Shown: piece by piece, positions 8,645 to 16,823 of the stretch
Layout of the letters: each line of letters starts with the position of its first letter
Position numbering within the stretch: position 1 is the first letter of the stretch
Assembly (NCBI GenBank): GCA_022772475.1
Contig: JALEZQ010000074.1
Location: forward strand, 1 to 61,832
DNA: 61,832 bases
Reading direction: 5' to 3'
From: Bacteroidales bacterium
Lineage (GTDB): Bacteria; Bacteroidota; Bacteroidia; Bacteroidales; Bacteroidaceae
Position numbers and translations under genes: made by a program
The notes under the pieces: model-generated
Told to the model about the DNA's origin: nothing
The model's database searches: none
The model's input: the letters and a program-made list of their open reading frames with translations, nothing else

Positions 8645-10240
8645 ATGTACCGTACCATCCGAACCCTTATTGTGGCAGCAGCCGTGGGCCTTGCGCTCCA
8701 TGCCTGCTCGGCCGACAGCGACGTGGCAGTGGCCACCGACGACAATGTTGTCACCTTCTCTGCCCCCGACGGCCACCGCGCCGTAGGTACCCGTTGGGAC
8801 GCCGGCGACGTCATCGGCGTTTATATGAAGACCGCCGGCCAGGCCTTCGACAACAGCAGTCTGACGGGCGCCAATGCCAATGTGTCCTACGCCACCGCCG
8901 CCGGCGACGGCTACTTCACCCCCACCGCCACCGCCCTGGCCTATCCCGCCGGCAGTGCCGTTGACTTCGTGGCCTACTATCCCTACAACGCCAACGTCAG
9001 CAACGGCGTCCTCACCCTCGACATCGCCAACCGGCAGGACACCCCCGCCGCCATTGACCTGCTCTATGCCGACAACCTCAAGAACGTCAGCCGCACGCAG
9101 AGCGCCCAGGCCCTGGCCTTCCGTCACTGCATGGCCAGCGTCACCATCAACCTCAGCGCCGACGCCACCACCACCTGCGACGGCATCAGCGTCAGTCTGG
9201 CCGCCATCCCCACGCGGGGCAAGTTTGACCTCGCTGCCGGTAACTTCACCGAGATTGGCAACGTTGGCAACCTGCCCATGCGCGTCGTCGTCAGCGGCAG
9301 CAGCGCCACCGCCACCGCTCTGGTCTTTCCCCAAGCCGAGGCCGACTACCTTCTCGCCGTCGTCACCCTGGCCAACGGCAGCGTCAAGACCGTCGTGCTC
9401 AGCGAGAGTCAGGTCCTCGAGAGCGGAAAGAACTACGCCTATACCCTGCGCCTGACCGACAGCAGCGCCAGCAAGGGCGATGCCGAAGCCACCGGCTATG
9501 CCCGATGGACCGAGACGCCGCGCATCACCGCCGCACAGATGGCCGACGCCAACCTGCGCTACATCACACACTCGTTCACCACGAGCGGCAAGACCGTGCG
9601 AAACTACTCCATGCTCTACGACACCAACCTCAAGATGGCTTACTGGGTGGCCTACCCCCTCTGCAACTTCTACACCCGCAACAACGTCAGCCGTACCGAC
9701 GCCTGGGGCTTCGACCCGCAGTTTGGCATCGACGAGCAGGCCAACATGACCAAGGGCATTCCCGGTTATGACCGCGGCCACCAGTTGCCCAGCGCCGACC
9801 GTCTGGTCAGCACCGAAGCCAACCAGCAGACTTTCTACTTCACCAACATGACCGCACAGGTGGGCAAACTCAACCAGCAGATATGGGCAGAGCTCGAAGG
9901 TAAGGCCCGCAACTGGTCGTCCAATATCGACACCCTCTACGTCGTCACCGGCGCCATGCCCTCGCTCCCCGGCAGCACCGCCGTGAAATACACCACCGAC
10001 AACGACGGCAAGCGCATCGCTGTCCCCGCCTACTACTTCAAGGCCTTCGCCCGCATCGACCGCCAGAGCGGCACGGCCTACACCATCGCCTTCACCTTCA
10101 AAAACGAAGCCTTCACCGGCAGCAGCTTCATGGACCAGGCCATCAGCGTCAGCGCCCTGGAGGAGATGACCGGCTTCACTTTCTTCCCCAGTATCGACGC
10201 GCAGTATAAGGCCGCCTACGACGCCACCAAATGGAACTGA
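8645..10240 (+). CDS. Lipoprotein: fimbrillin-like domain fused to DNA/RNA non-specific endonuclease (NUC1)
   Basis: 531 residues from the ATG at 8645, chosen because it gives a clean lipoprotein signal peptide with lipobox LHAC (Cys about residue 20). Residues about 30-270 resemble fimbrillin/Mfa-like domains (GDVIGVYMKT, DFVAYYPYN, DLLYAD, LAFRHCMASVTINL). Residues about 290-531 are a NUC1 nuclease, a metal-dependent enzyme that cuts DNA and RNA: the catalytic DRGHQLPSADR motif is complete, followed by FYFTNMTAQVGKLNQQIW with the metal-binding Asn, and VVTGAMPS. The N-terminal module is clearly paralogous to that of the next gene (RAVGTRWDAGDVIGVYMK versus RASGTAWADGDAVGIYMK). Predicted to be a surface or outer-membrane anchored nuclease. 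The fusion partner assignment is by pattern only. Confidence 0.85.
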   Translation: MYRTIRTLIVAAAVGLALHACSADSDVAVATDDNVVTFSAPDGHRAVGTRWDAGDVIGVYMKTAGQAFDNSSLTGANANVSYATAAGDGYFTPTATALAYPAGSAVDFVAYYPYNANVSNGVLTLDIANRQDTPAAIDLLYADNLKNVSRTQSAQALAFRHCMASVTINLSADATTTCDGISVSLAAIPTRGKFDLAAGNFTEIGNVGNLPMRVVVSGSSATATALVFPQAEADYLLAVVTLANGSVKTVVLSESQVLESGKNYAYTLRLTDSSASKGDAEATGYARWTETPRITAAQMADANLRYITHSFTTSGKTVRNYSMLYDTNLKMAYWVAYPLCNFYTRNNVSRTDAWGFDPQFGIDEQANMTKGIPGYDRGHQLPSADRLVSTEANQQTFYFTNMTAQVGKLNQQIWAELEGKARNWSSNIDTLYVVTGAMPSLPGSTAVKYTTDNDGKRIAVPAYYFKAFARIDRQSGTAYTIAFTFKNEAFTGSSFMDQAISVSALEEMTGFTFFPSIDAQYKAAYDATKWN

Positions 10241-10321
10241 CCTCCCGCGGGGAGCAGCACAGTCCCTCGCAGGAAACAGATAAGAAATTACTAACCCATT
10301 TCAACTTTAAGATTTACAGAC

Positions 10322-11776
10322 ATGACACTGAAATCCTTGTTCTTTGCAGGTGCCGCCACCCTCGCTCTGGCCTCCTGCTCCAGTCTTGACGACAACAGCA
10401 CATGGGATGTCAATGGCGGAGAGGTGAAGTTCACCTCCTACATCAAGGCCCACCGTGCCTCCGGCACCGCATGGGCCGATGGCGATGCCGTAGGTATCTA
10501 TATGAAGCAGGCCGGCACCGACCTTTCTGCCGCCACTGCCGTCAACAAGAAGTACATCACCGATGCTCTGGGCAACCTCAGCGCCGCTGCTGCCGACCAG
10601 GCCATCAGCTACCCCGCTGCCGGCAACGCCGACTTCATCGCCTACTATCCCTACACCGAGGCCGTCAACGGTACGCAGATTGCCATCAACGTGGCCGACC
10701 AGAGCAACCCCGCCGCCCTCGACCTGCTCTACTCCAACAACGCCGCCAACGTATCGGCATCCGGCAACGCCGTCAACCTGGGCTTCACCCACAAGCTGTC
10801 GGCCCTGACCTTCACCGTCAATTCTGACGCCACCGTATCGACCACCACGGGTCTGGCCGTAACCCTCTCGGGCATCGTGACCGAGGCCACGTTCGACCTC
10901 GCCACCGGCAACGTGAACGTGCCCGCTACCCCCACCACGGGTAACATCCAGATGAACGTCAACGCCGCCGGCACGCAGGCCACGGCCATCGTCGTTCCCG
11001 CCAGCGTCAGCGGTGTGAAGGCCATCTTCACCCTCAACGGCAAGAGCGTGGAAGTCAATGTTCCCGCCGCAGCCCTGGAGAGCGGCAAGAGCTATGAATA
11101 TCCCGTCAACATCACCATCAGCGGCGGCGAGACCTTCGTCAGCTTCGGCCAGGCCAGCATCAGCGACTGGACAACCGTTCCCGGCAGCACCATCGACGTG
11201 GACTTCGGCGGTGAAGGTGGCGGTGTGGTTGACCCCACGCCCGATCCTACGCCCGACCCCACCCCCGGTACGGGTACCGAGCAGGTCATCTTCGAGGAAA
11301 CCTTCGGTGAGAGCGTATCCAAGGGTTCTGACGGCTACTGGCCCAGCATCACCTACGACACCTGGACCAGCACCTCGGGCCTGACCATCACCGACCCCAT
11401 CGTGGAAGCCAACGGCTGGAAGTACAGCAACGCTTCGGTGCGTCAGACCTCGGCCCTTGACCCCCACGTATGGTTCGCTGCCAACAAGGACTCTGAGATG
11501 AAGATCAGCGGCTTCGACACCACGGGCTACACCAACCTCAAGCTCACCTACAGCATCACCGCCAACAACAGCGGCGACCAGAGCGACATCAAGGTGGTAT
11601 GGGGCGGCGTAGAAGTGGCCGTGCCCGCCATGGCCATCGCCACGACCAATACCTACCAGGAAGTGAAACTCACCGGTCTGACGGCCGGCGCCACGACCCT
11701 CTCCTTCGTCTCGAACGCCAGCGACAACACCGCCGGCTTCCGCGTGGACAACATTAAGCTCGTCGGCACGAAGTAA
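10322..11776 (+). CDS. Lipoprotein: fimbrillin-like domain, Pro-Thr linker and C-terminal jelly-roll-like domain
   Basis: 484 residues, signal peptide with lipobox LASC (Cys about 19). Residues about 30-285 repeat the fimbrillin-like plan of the preceding nuclease (GDAVGIYMKQAG, DFIAYYPYT, DLLYSN, LGFTHKLSALTFTV). A (D-P-T-P) linker near residue 305 joins a beta-rich domain of about 160 residues (VIFEETFGESVSKGSDGYW... to NTAGFRVDNIKLVG). That C-terminal module recurs in the lipoprotein at 14550 (VIFSENMGSATISKVDGYW... NTMGLRLANIKLTG). It looks like a carbohydrate- or ligand-binding jelly roll; no catalytic residues are evident. It follows the nuclease by 81 nt and ends before a terminator. 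Surface location and partnership with the TonB receptor are inferred. Confidence 0.75.
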   Translation: MTLKSLFFAGAATLALASCSSLDDNSTWDVNGGEVKFTSYIKAHRASGTAWADGDAVGIYMKQAGTDLSAATAVNKKYITDALGNLSAAAADQAISYPAAGNADFIAYYPYTEAVNGTQIAINVADQSNPAALDLLYSNNAANVSASGNAVNLGFTHKLSALTFTVNSDATVSTTTGLAVTLSGIVTEATFDLATGNVNVPATPTTGNIQMNVNAAGTQATAIVVPASVSGVKAIFTLNGKSVEVNVPAAALESGKSYEYPVNITISGGETFVSFGQASISDWTTVPGSTIDVDFGGEGGGVVDPTPDPTPDPTPGTGTEQVIFEETFGESVSKGSDGYWPSITYDTWTSTSGLTITDPIVEANGWKYSNASVRQTSALDPHVWFAANKDSEMKISGFDTTGYTNLKLTYSITANNSGDQSDIKVVWGGVEVAVPAMAIATTNTYQEVKLTGLTAGATTLSFVSNASDNTAGFRVDNIKLVGTK

Positions 11777-11792
11777 CGCTCTGCCGATAACA

Positions 11793-11846
11793 GGACGGCC
11801 AGCGGAGCCCCGCCACACGTGGGGGGCTCCAGTGGCCGCCCTTTCT
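11793..11846 (+). terminator. Terminator after the fimbrillin-like lipoprotein
   Basis: GGACGGCC and AGCGGAGCCCC pair with GGGGGGCTCC and GGCCGCCC around a short loop, followed by TTTCTTTC. It separates the two fimbrillin-like genes from the receptor gene. Confidence 0.7.
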
Positions 11847-11928
11847 TTCATAGTGCAGGATGTGCGCCCCGTTTCAGGCGGCAGACGCCCCACTCATCAT
11901 ATTCTCCCTTCCCTATCTATCAATCTTT

Positions 11929-14499
11929 ATGAAGAAAGCGACCCTTCTGACCGGTGCCCTCCTGCTGCCCGCCCTTGCCGGCGCGCAGGCCGTGACACAG
12001 GCAGAGCAAGACTCACTCATCAACGAGGACTACTCGCTCATCGGGGTGGTTGACGCTTCCGTCTTTGATGCCGACGGCGAGGACGGCGACAACTCCACCT
12101 CGCAGGACATCAACACCACGGTGCTCACCTCGCACGACGTGTACCTCAACAAGATGGGTTACCAACTGTCGTCCATGCGCTTCCGCGTCCGCGGCTACGA
12201 GAGCATCTACGAGCAGACGCACATCAACGGCGTGCCCATGAACGACCAGCTGCGCGGCGTGTTCAACTTCTCGTCCATCGGCGCCATCAACGACTTCACC
12301 CGCAACGGCGACCAGACCGTCAACAGCGCCCCCGGCGCCTTTGCCTTCGGCTCCCTCGGCGGTTCGGAGAACATCCTCATGCGCGCCGGCGACAATGCCG
12401 CCGGAGGCAAGGCCACCCTCACCTACACCAACCGCAACTACTGGATGCGCACCATGCTGTCGTACAACACCGGCCTCTCGCGCCGCGGATGGGCCTTCTC
12501 GGCCCTCGTCGGCGGACGCTACAGCGACGAGGGCAACATCGACGGCACCTTCTACCGCAACTTCTCCTACGCCCTCATGCTCGAGAAGCGCTGGCGCGGC
12601 GATGAGCACAGTCTGACGCTGACCACCTTCGGCTCGCCCGTATGCCGCGGACAGCAGGCCGGTACCCTCCAGGAGGTTTACGACCTGACGGGCAACAACC
12701 TCTACAATCCCAACTGGGGCTACCAGAACGGCAAGAAGCGCAACGCACGCACCGTCAAGGCTTACGACCCCACCACCATCCTGGGCTATACGTGGAAAAT
12801 CAACAAGGATGTGACCCTCAACAGCGGTCTGGCCTTCCACTACGGACGCTACGGCAACACCTCGCTCAACTGGTTTGACGGTGCCGACCCGCGCCCCGAC
12901 TACTACCGCTACCTGCCCTCCTATTTCCTCTACTACAACAGCACCCCCTCGGACGCCGCCGCCGCCGACTATGCCGAGCGCTGGCGCAGCGGCGACCCCC
13001 GCTTCACGCAGATCGACTGGGAGAGCCTCTATGCCGCCAATGCCCAGAACAAGCGCATGGGCAACGGCCAGGCCATCTACCTCGTCGAGGAGCGCCGCAG
13101 CGACCTGTACGAAACTACCTTCAACGCCACCATCAACGCCCAGCTCTCGCGCCACAACCGCCTGACCGCCGGCATCGTGGCCCGCAACACCGTGTCGCGA
13201 CAGTTTAAGGTGGTTGACGACCTCCTCGGCGCCGACTACGTCCTCGACATCGACAAGTATGCCGACACCGACTACCCCGGACAGGACGACCAGAAGCAGA
13301 GCGACCTCAACCGTCCCAACCGCAAGGTCTATGAGGGCGGCGTCTTCGGCTACGACTTCAAGATCAACGTCAACTCCCTCAAGGGCTGGCTCGTCAACAA
13401 CTACAGCGTCGGCCATTGGGACGCCTACTACGGCTTCCAGCTGACGCACACCGACTTCTTCCGCCGCGGCGCCATGCGCAACGGCCACAACCCCGACAAC
13501 TCCTACGGCGCCGGCCGCCACCACAGTTTTACGGACATGATGCTCAAGGGCGGACTGACGTACAAGTTCAGCGGCCGCCAGCTCCTCTCGGCCAACGTCG
13601 TCTATGGCACCATGGCCCCCCTGGCCAACGACGCCTACATCTCGCCTCGCGTCTGCGACGATACGCCCGACAACCTCAAGAGTTCGCGCATCTTCTCGGC
13701 CGACCTCAACTATATCTTCGCCTTCAACCGCCTCAAGGGCCGCGTCGGCGTGTTCCAGACCAACTTCTACGACCTCATCGAGCGCAACAGCTTCTACTAC
13801 GACGGCGTCACCTTCGTCAACCACATGATGACCGGCGTCAACAAGGTACACCGCGGCATCGAGCTCGGCCTGACCTACAAGCTCGACGGCCACTGGAGTT
13901 TCGACCTCGCCGGTACGGTGTCTGAGTATTACTACGCCAACAATCCCATGGGTACCTACTCCATCGAGAACGGTAAGGACGTGGCCGAATACTCCCTGCA
14001 GGAATCCGAGCGCGTCTATATGAAGAACGTCTATGTCGGCGGTCTGCCCCAGGTGGCCGGTACCTTCGGCGTGCGCTACTTCATCGACTACTGGTTCCTC
14101 GGCGCCAACATCAACGCCTTCGGACGCAACTTCATCGAGGTAGCCCCCGCCCGCCGCACCGCCTCCATCTACAACGGCTACACCAGCGGCTCCACCACCA
14201 TGCCCGCCGTCACCCCCAACGACTCCAAGCTCTACGGCGCCTACCAGACGCTCACCCATCAGGAGGAGTTTGATGCCGACTACACCATCGACCTTTCCAT
14301 CGGCAAAATCTTCTACCTCGGACGCAAGAACTCCATCAACGTCAACCTCGCCTTCAACAACATCCTCAACAACAAGGATGTCCGTACCGGAGGCTACGAG
14401 CAGGGACGCGTCCGCGTGGATAAGCCCGAACTCTTCAAGTCGAAGTACTTCTACATGCAGGGCTTCAACTGCTTCCTCAACGTAAGCTACCGCTTCTAA
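11929..14499 (+). CDS. TonB-dependent outer membrane receptor
   Basis: 856 residues from the ATG at 11929, chosen because it starts the signal peptide MKKATLLTGALLLPALAGAQA; the frame is open further upstream without signal features. A plug domain follows (about 40-190: MGYQLSSMRFRVRGYESIYE, then INGVPMNDQLRGVFNF and a GSLGGSENILMRAG stretch), then a long barrel ending in LNVSYRF with terminal Phe. No N-terminal carboxypeptidase-like domain is visible, so it is not a classic SusC. It imports an unknown ligand with TonB energy. The DUF5689 lipoprotein lies 50 nt downstream, so the two are probably co-transcribed and may form a receptor-lipoprotein pair analogous to SusCD. Confidence 0.88.
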   Translation: MKKATLLTGALLLPALAGAQAVTQAEQDSLINEDYSLIGVVDASVFDADGEDGDNSTSQDINTTVLTSHDVYLNKMGYQLSSMRFRVRGYESIYEQTHINGVPMNDQLRGVFNFSSIGAINDFTRNGDQTVNSAPGAFAFGSLGGSENILMRAGDNAAGGKATLTYTNRNYWMRTMLSYNTGLSRRGWAFSALVGGRYSDEGNIDGTFYRNFSYALMLEKRWRGDEHSLTLTTFGSPVCRGQQAGTLQEVYDLTGNNLYNPNWGYQNGKKRNARTVKAYDPTTILGYTWKINKDVTLNSGLAFHYGRYGNTSLNWFDGADPRPDYYRYLPSYFLYYNSTPSDAAAADYAERWRSGDPRFTQIDWESLYAANAQNKRMGNGQAIYLVEERRSDLYETTFNATINAQLSRHNRLTAGIVARNTVSRQFKVVDDLLGADYVLDIDKYADTDYPGQDDQKQSDLNRPNRKVYEGGVFGYDFKINVNSLKGWLVNNYSVGHWDAYYGFQLTHTDFFRRGAMRNGHNPDNSYGAGRHHSFTDMMLKGGLTYKFSGRQLLSANVVYGTMAPLANDAYISPRVCDDTPDNLKSSRIFSADLNYIFAFNRLKGRVGVFQTNFYDLIERNSFYYDGVTFVNHMMTGVNKVHRGIELGLTYKLDGHWSFDLAGTVSEYYYANNPMGTYSIENGKDVAEYSLQESERVYMKNVYVGGLPQVAGTFGVRYFIDYWFLGANINAFGRNFIEVAPARRTASIYNGYTSGSTTMPAVTPNDSKLYGAYQTLTHQEEFDADYTIDLSIGKIFYLGRKNSINVNLAFNNILNNKDVRTGGYEQGRVRVDKPELFKSKYFYMQGFNCFLNVSYRF

Positions 14500-14549
14500 T
14501 TCCTTCCCCTTTTTCCAAGACAAGACACCTTATATATATAGTCCATCCT

Positions 14550-15908
14550 ATGAAACTGATAAAGCACCTGATGTGCCTGCCCCTCCTGCTGCTGGCCATC
14601 GCCTTCACCGCCTGCGACCGCGACTACGACATGCCGCCGCTCAACGAGCCCCACTTCAGCCTGCCCGCCGACGCGCAGACCATCACCATAAAGGACCTGC
14701 GCGCCAAGACCGCCGCTGCCACGTCAAACAACCCCGTCCTCATCGAAGACAGCCTCTTCCTCGTGGCCCGCATCTGTGGCGACGACCGCTCCGGCAACAT
14801 CTACAAGAGCATCTACGTCCAGGACGAGACGGGCGGCATCACCTTCCTCGTCGATAACAGCGGCGTCTATACCCAGTATGCCGCCGGACAGGAAGTCATC
14901 ATCGACCTCAAGGGCCTCTGCATCTCCGTCTATGGCAACGAGCAGCAGATAGGCCACCCCGACGGCTACCTCTACCGCACGCCCTGGGCCTCGTTCCAAG
15001 ACCATGTCCACTGCAACGGCTGGGCCGACGAGAAGAAACTCAACATCAAGGAGTTTGATAACATCAGCAAACTCAGCGACGATGCCGAAGGCAACAAGTT
15101 TACCCTCATCCGCCTGAAGAATGTCCACTTCACCGAGGGCGGACAGGCCACCTTCGCCGAGACCTCGGGCTACGGCACGCACGACCTCTCCGATGCCTAC
15201 GGCAACACCATCTCCGTGCGCACCAGCAACTACGCCGACTTCGCCGCCGACAAACTGCCCGTCGGCACGGGCAATGTCCTCGCCGTCCTCGGTCGCTTCA
15301 ACGGCTCGTGGCAGCTCACTATCCGCAGCGCCGCCGACTGCTACGGCTTCGACGGCGAAGCCCCCGGCGAAGGCGGCGACCAGCCCGTTGACCCCAACGC
15401 CCCCGACGTCATCTTCAGCGAGAATATGGGCTCCGCCACCATCAGCAAGGTCGATGGCTACTGGCCCTACCTCAACACCTTCACCGCATGGTCGTCCGGC
15501 CTGACCTTCACCGACGTCAACGACAAGACCCTCTCCGTCCGTGCCGTCAACGGTGTCAATAACATTTGGTTCCCTGCCAAGAAGGAATGCGACCTCAAGA
15601 TTACGGGCTTCAGCACCGCCGGCTATACCACGCTCACCCTGACCTACGACGTCGCCGCCAGTCTCTTTAACGACGCTGGCGAGCAGGATGCTGCCGCCCT
15701 CACCGGCACCTTCAACGGCCAGCCCTTCGCCACACCCTCCAAGGTGCTCTCGGGCCCTGCCGGCGACAACAACAAGTTCTATACCTTCAGCGTCGAACTG
15801 CCCGCGTCGGCCGCCGCAGCCCAGTCGGAACTCCACTTCCTCACCACTGCCGCCGCCAACACCATGGGTCTGCGCCTGGCCAACATCAAGCTCACCGGCA
15901 AGAAGTAA
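14550..15908 (+). CDS. DUF5689 surface lipoprotein with C-terminal jelly-roll-like domain
   Basis: 452 residues, lipobox FTAC (Cys about 22). Residues about 38-265 match the DUF5689 pattern: a start TITIKDLRA, then ARICGDDRSGNIYKSIYVQDETGGI (an OB-like fold often seen near exported nucleases), GQEVIIDLKGL and GNVLAVLGRFNGSWQLTIRS. A GEGGDQPVDPN linker leads to a C-terminal module shared with the protein at 10322. The gene follows the TonB receptor closely. In Bacteroidetes I know DUF5689 genes next to endonuclease/exonuclease/phosphatase genes and TonB receptors, and the same order occurs here. Ligand binding at the surface is inferred. Confidence 0.8.
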   Translation: MKLIKHLMCLPLLLLAIAFTACDRDYDMPPLNEPHFSLPADAQTITIKDLRAKTAAATSNNPVLIEDSLFLVARICGDDRSGNIYKSIYVQDETGGITFLVDNSGVYTQYAAGQEVIIDLKGLCISVYGNEQQIGHPDGYLYRTPWASFQDHVHCNGWADEKKLNIKEFDNISKLSDDAEGNKFTLIRLKNVHFTEGGQATFAETSGYGTHDLSDAYGNTISVRTSNYADFAADKLPVGTGNVLAVLGRFNGSWQLTIRSAADCYGFDGEAPGEGGDQPVDPNAPDVIFSENMGSATISKVDGYWPYLNTFTAWSSGLTFTDVNDKTLSVRAVNGVNNIWFPAKKECDLKITGFSTAGYTTLTLTYDVAASLFNDAGEQDAAALTGTFNGQPFATPSKVLSGPAGDNNKFYTFSVELPASAAAAQSELHFLTTAAANTMGLRLANIKLTGKK

Positions 15909-15995
15909 AGAACAAGCCAGAACTGTCCGGCAAGTGATTGTTGATTGGTTATAACTATACTGTCGCTACGGCATCAATCTCCTATGGGCGATGAG

Positions 15996-16331
15996 GATGG
16001 CTGTAGGCCATCCCTCGACCTCCGCAGGAGGGCGAGCCTGTAGCCCGGGGCAAGCGACCGAAGGGAGCGACACCCCGGGTAGGCACGGATGAGTTCTCCT
16101 CGCCCTGTAAGGGCAAAAGCACTAAAAGGGGGCAACGCCCCCGGTGGGCGATGGTTAACGGCGCATGTTTTGTTCGCTTAGCGAGGGCGTTGCCCTCTAC
16201 TCGGGCTTTTGCCCTTACAGGGCGTGGAGCGCTCCGGCCGCCCTACCCGGGGTGTCGTTCCCTTCGGTCGCTTGCCCCGGGCTACAAGCAAACCCGCCTT
16301 CGTCGGGTTTGGGATGGCCTTCAGCCATCCC
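15996..16331. repeat. Pair of head-to-head inverted copies of a ~150-bp intergenic element
   Basis: The left copy (15996-16143) and the reverse complement of the right copy (16182-16331) share, in order: GATGGCTG.AGGCCATCCC; a 44-nt block beginning GTAGCCCGGGGCAAGCGACC with one difference; CGCCCTGTAAGGGCAAAAGC; and GGGCAACGCCC. Each copy also contains its own hairpins. No open frame with coding character is present. Confidence 0.85.
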
Positions 16332-16396
16332 CTCTAACCCCAAAATCTGCCCGCAAGCCTTCTTGCAGGACGCTTCACACCTCTCTCCGAAATTCC

Positions 16397-16706
16397 CACG
16401 GCCCTTGGGAACTCGATTCCCAGCCGCTGGGAATCGAACTCCCAGCCGCTGGGAATAATGTTCCCAGCCCTTGGGAATCGGAGTACCAGCCGCGGGCACT
16501 CGAAGTACCAGCCGCGGGCACTCGAAGTACCAGCCGCTGGCACTCGAAGTACCAGCCGCCGGCAATCGAATTACCAGCCGCTGGCAATCGAAGTACCAGC
16601 CGCTGGCAATCGAATTGCCAGCCCTTGGCAATGGCATTGCCAGCCGCCGGCAATCAGATTGCCAAGCCCTGTGGCAACCGCATTGCCCGACTGCGTGGCA
16701 ACCGCA
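16397..16706. repeat. 22-bp tandem array of palindromic units (about 14 units)
   Basis: From 16419 the period is exactly 22 bp over eleven units (16419-16660), degenerating at both ends. The core is CCAGCCGCTGG with variable flanks. Flanking bases change in complementary pairs in most units: TTCCC/GGGAA in units starting at 16419 and 16463, AGT/ACT around the units at 16485-16550, ATTGCC/GGCAAT at 16617-16660. The unit length is not a multiple of three, so no frame is maintained and it is unlikely to be coding. Confidence 0.9.
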
Positions 16707-16823
16707 GGCCCACCGCCAGGCCAATCGGCTTGACCCACGGCCAGACAGCATATCCCTAACCACACACCGACGGGCGGAACCGGCATGCCGCCGCTTCCGC
16801 CCGTCGTCATTTCCTATTCCGCT

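Noticed and set aside
16397..16706. CRISPR array
   Set aside because: Units are head-to-tail with no unique spacers of 25-40 bp, and no cas gene is in the window.
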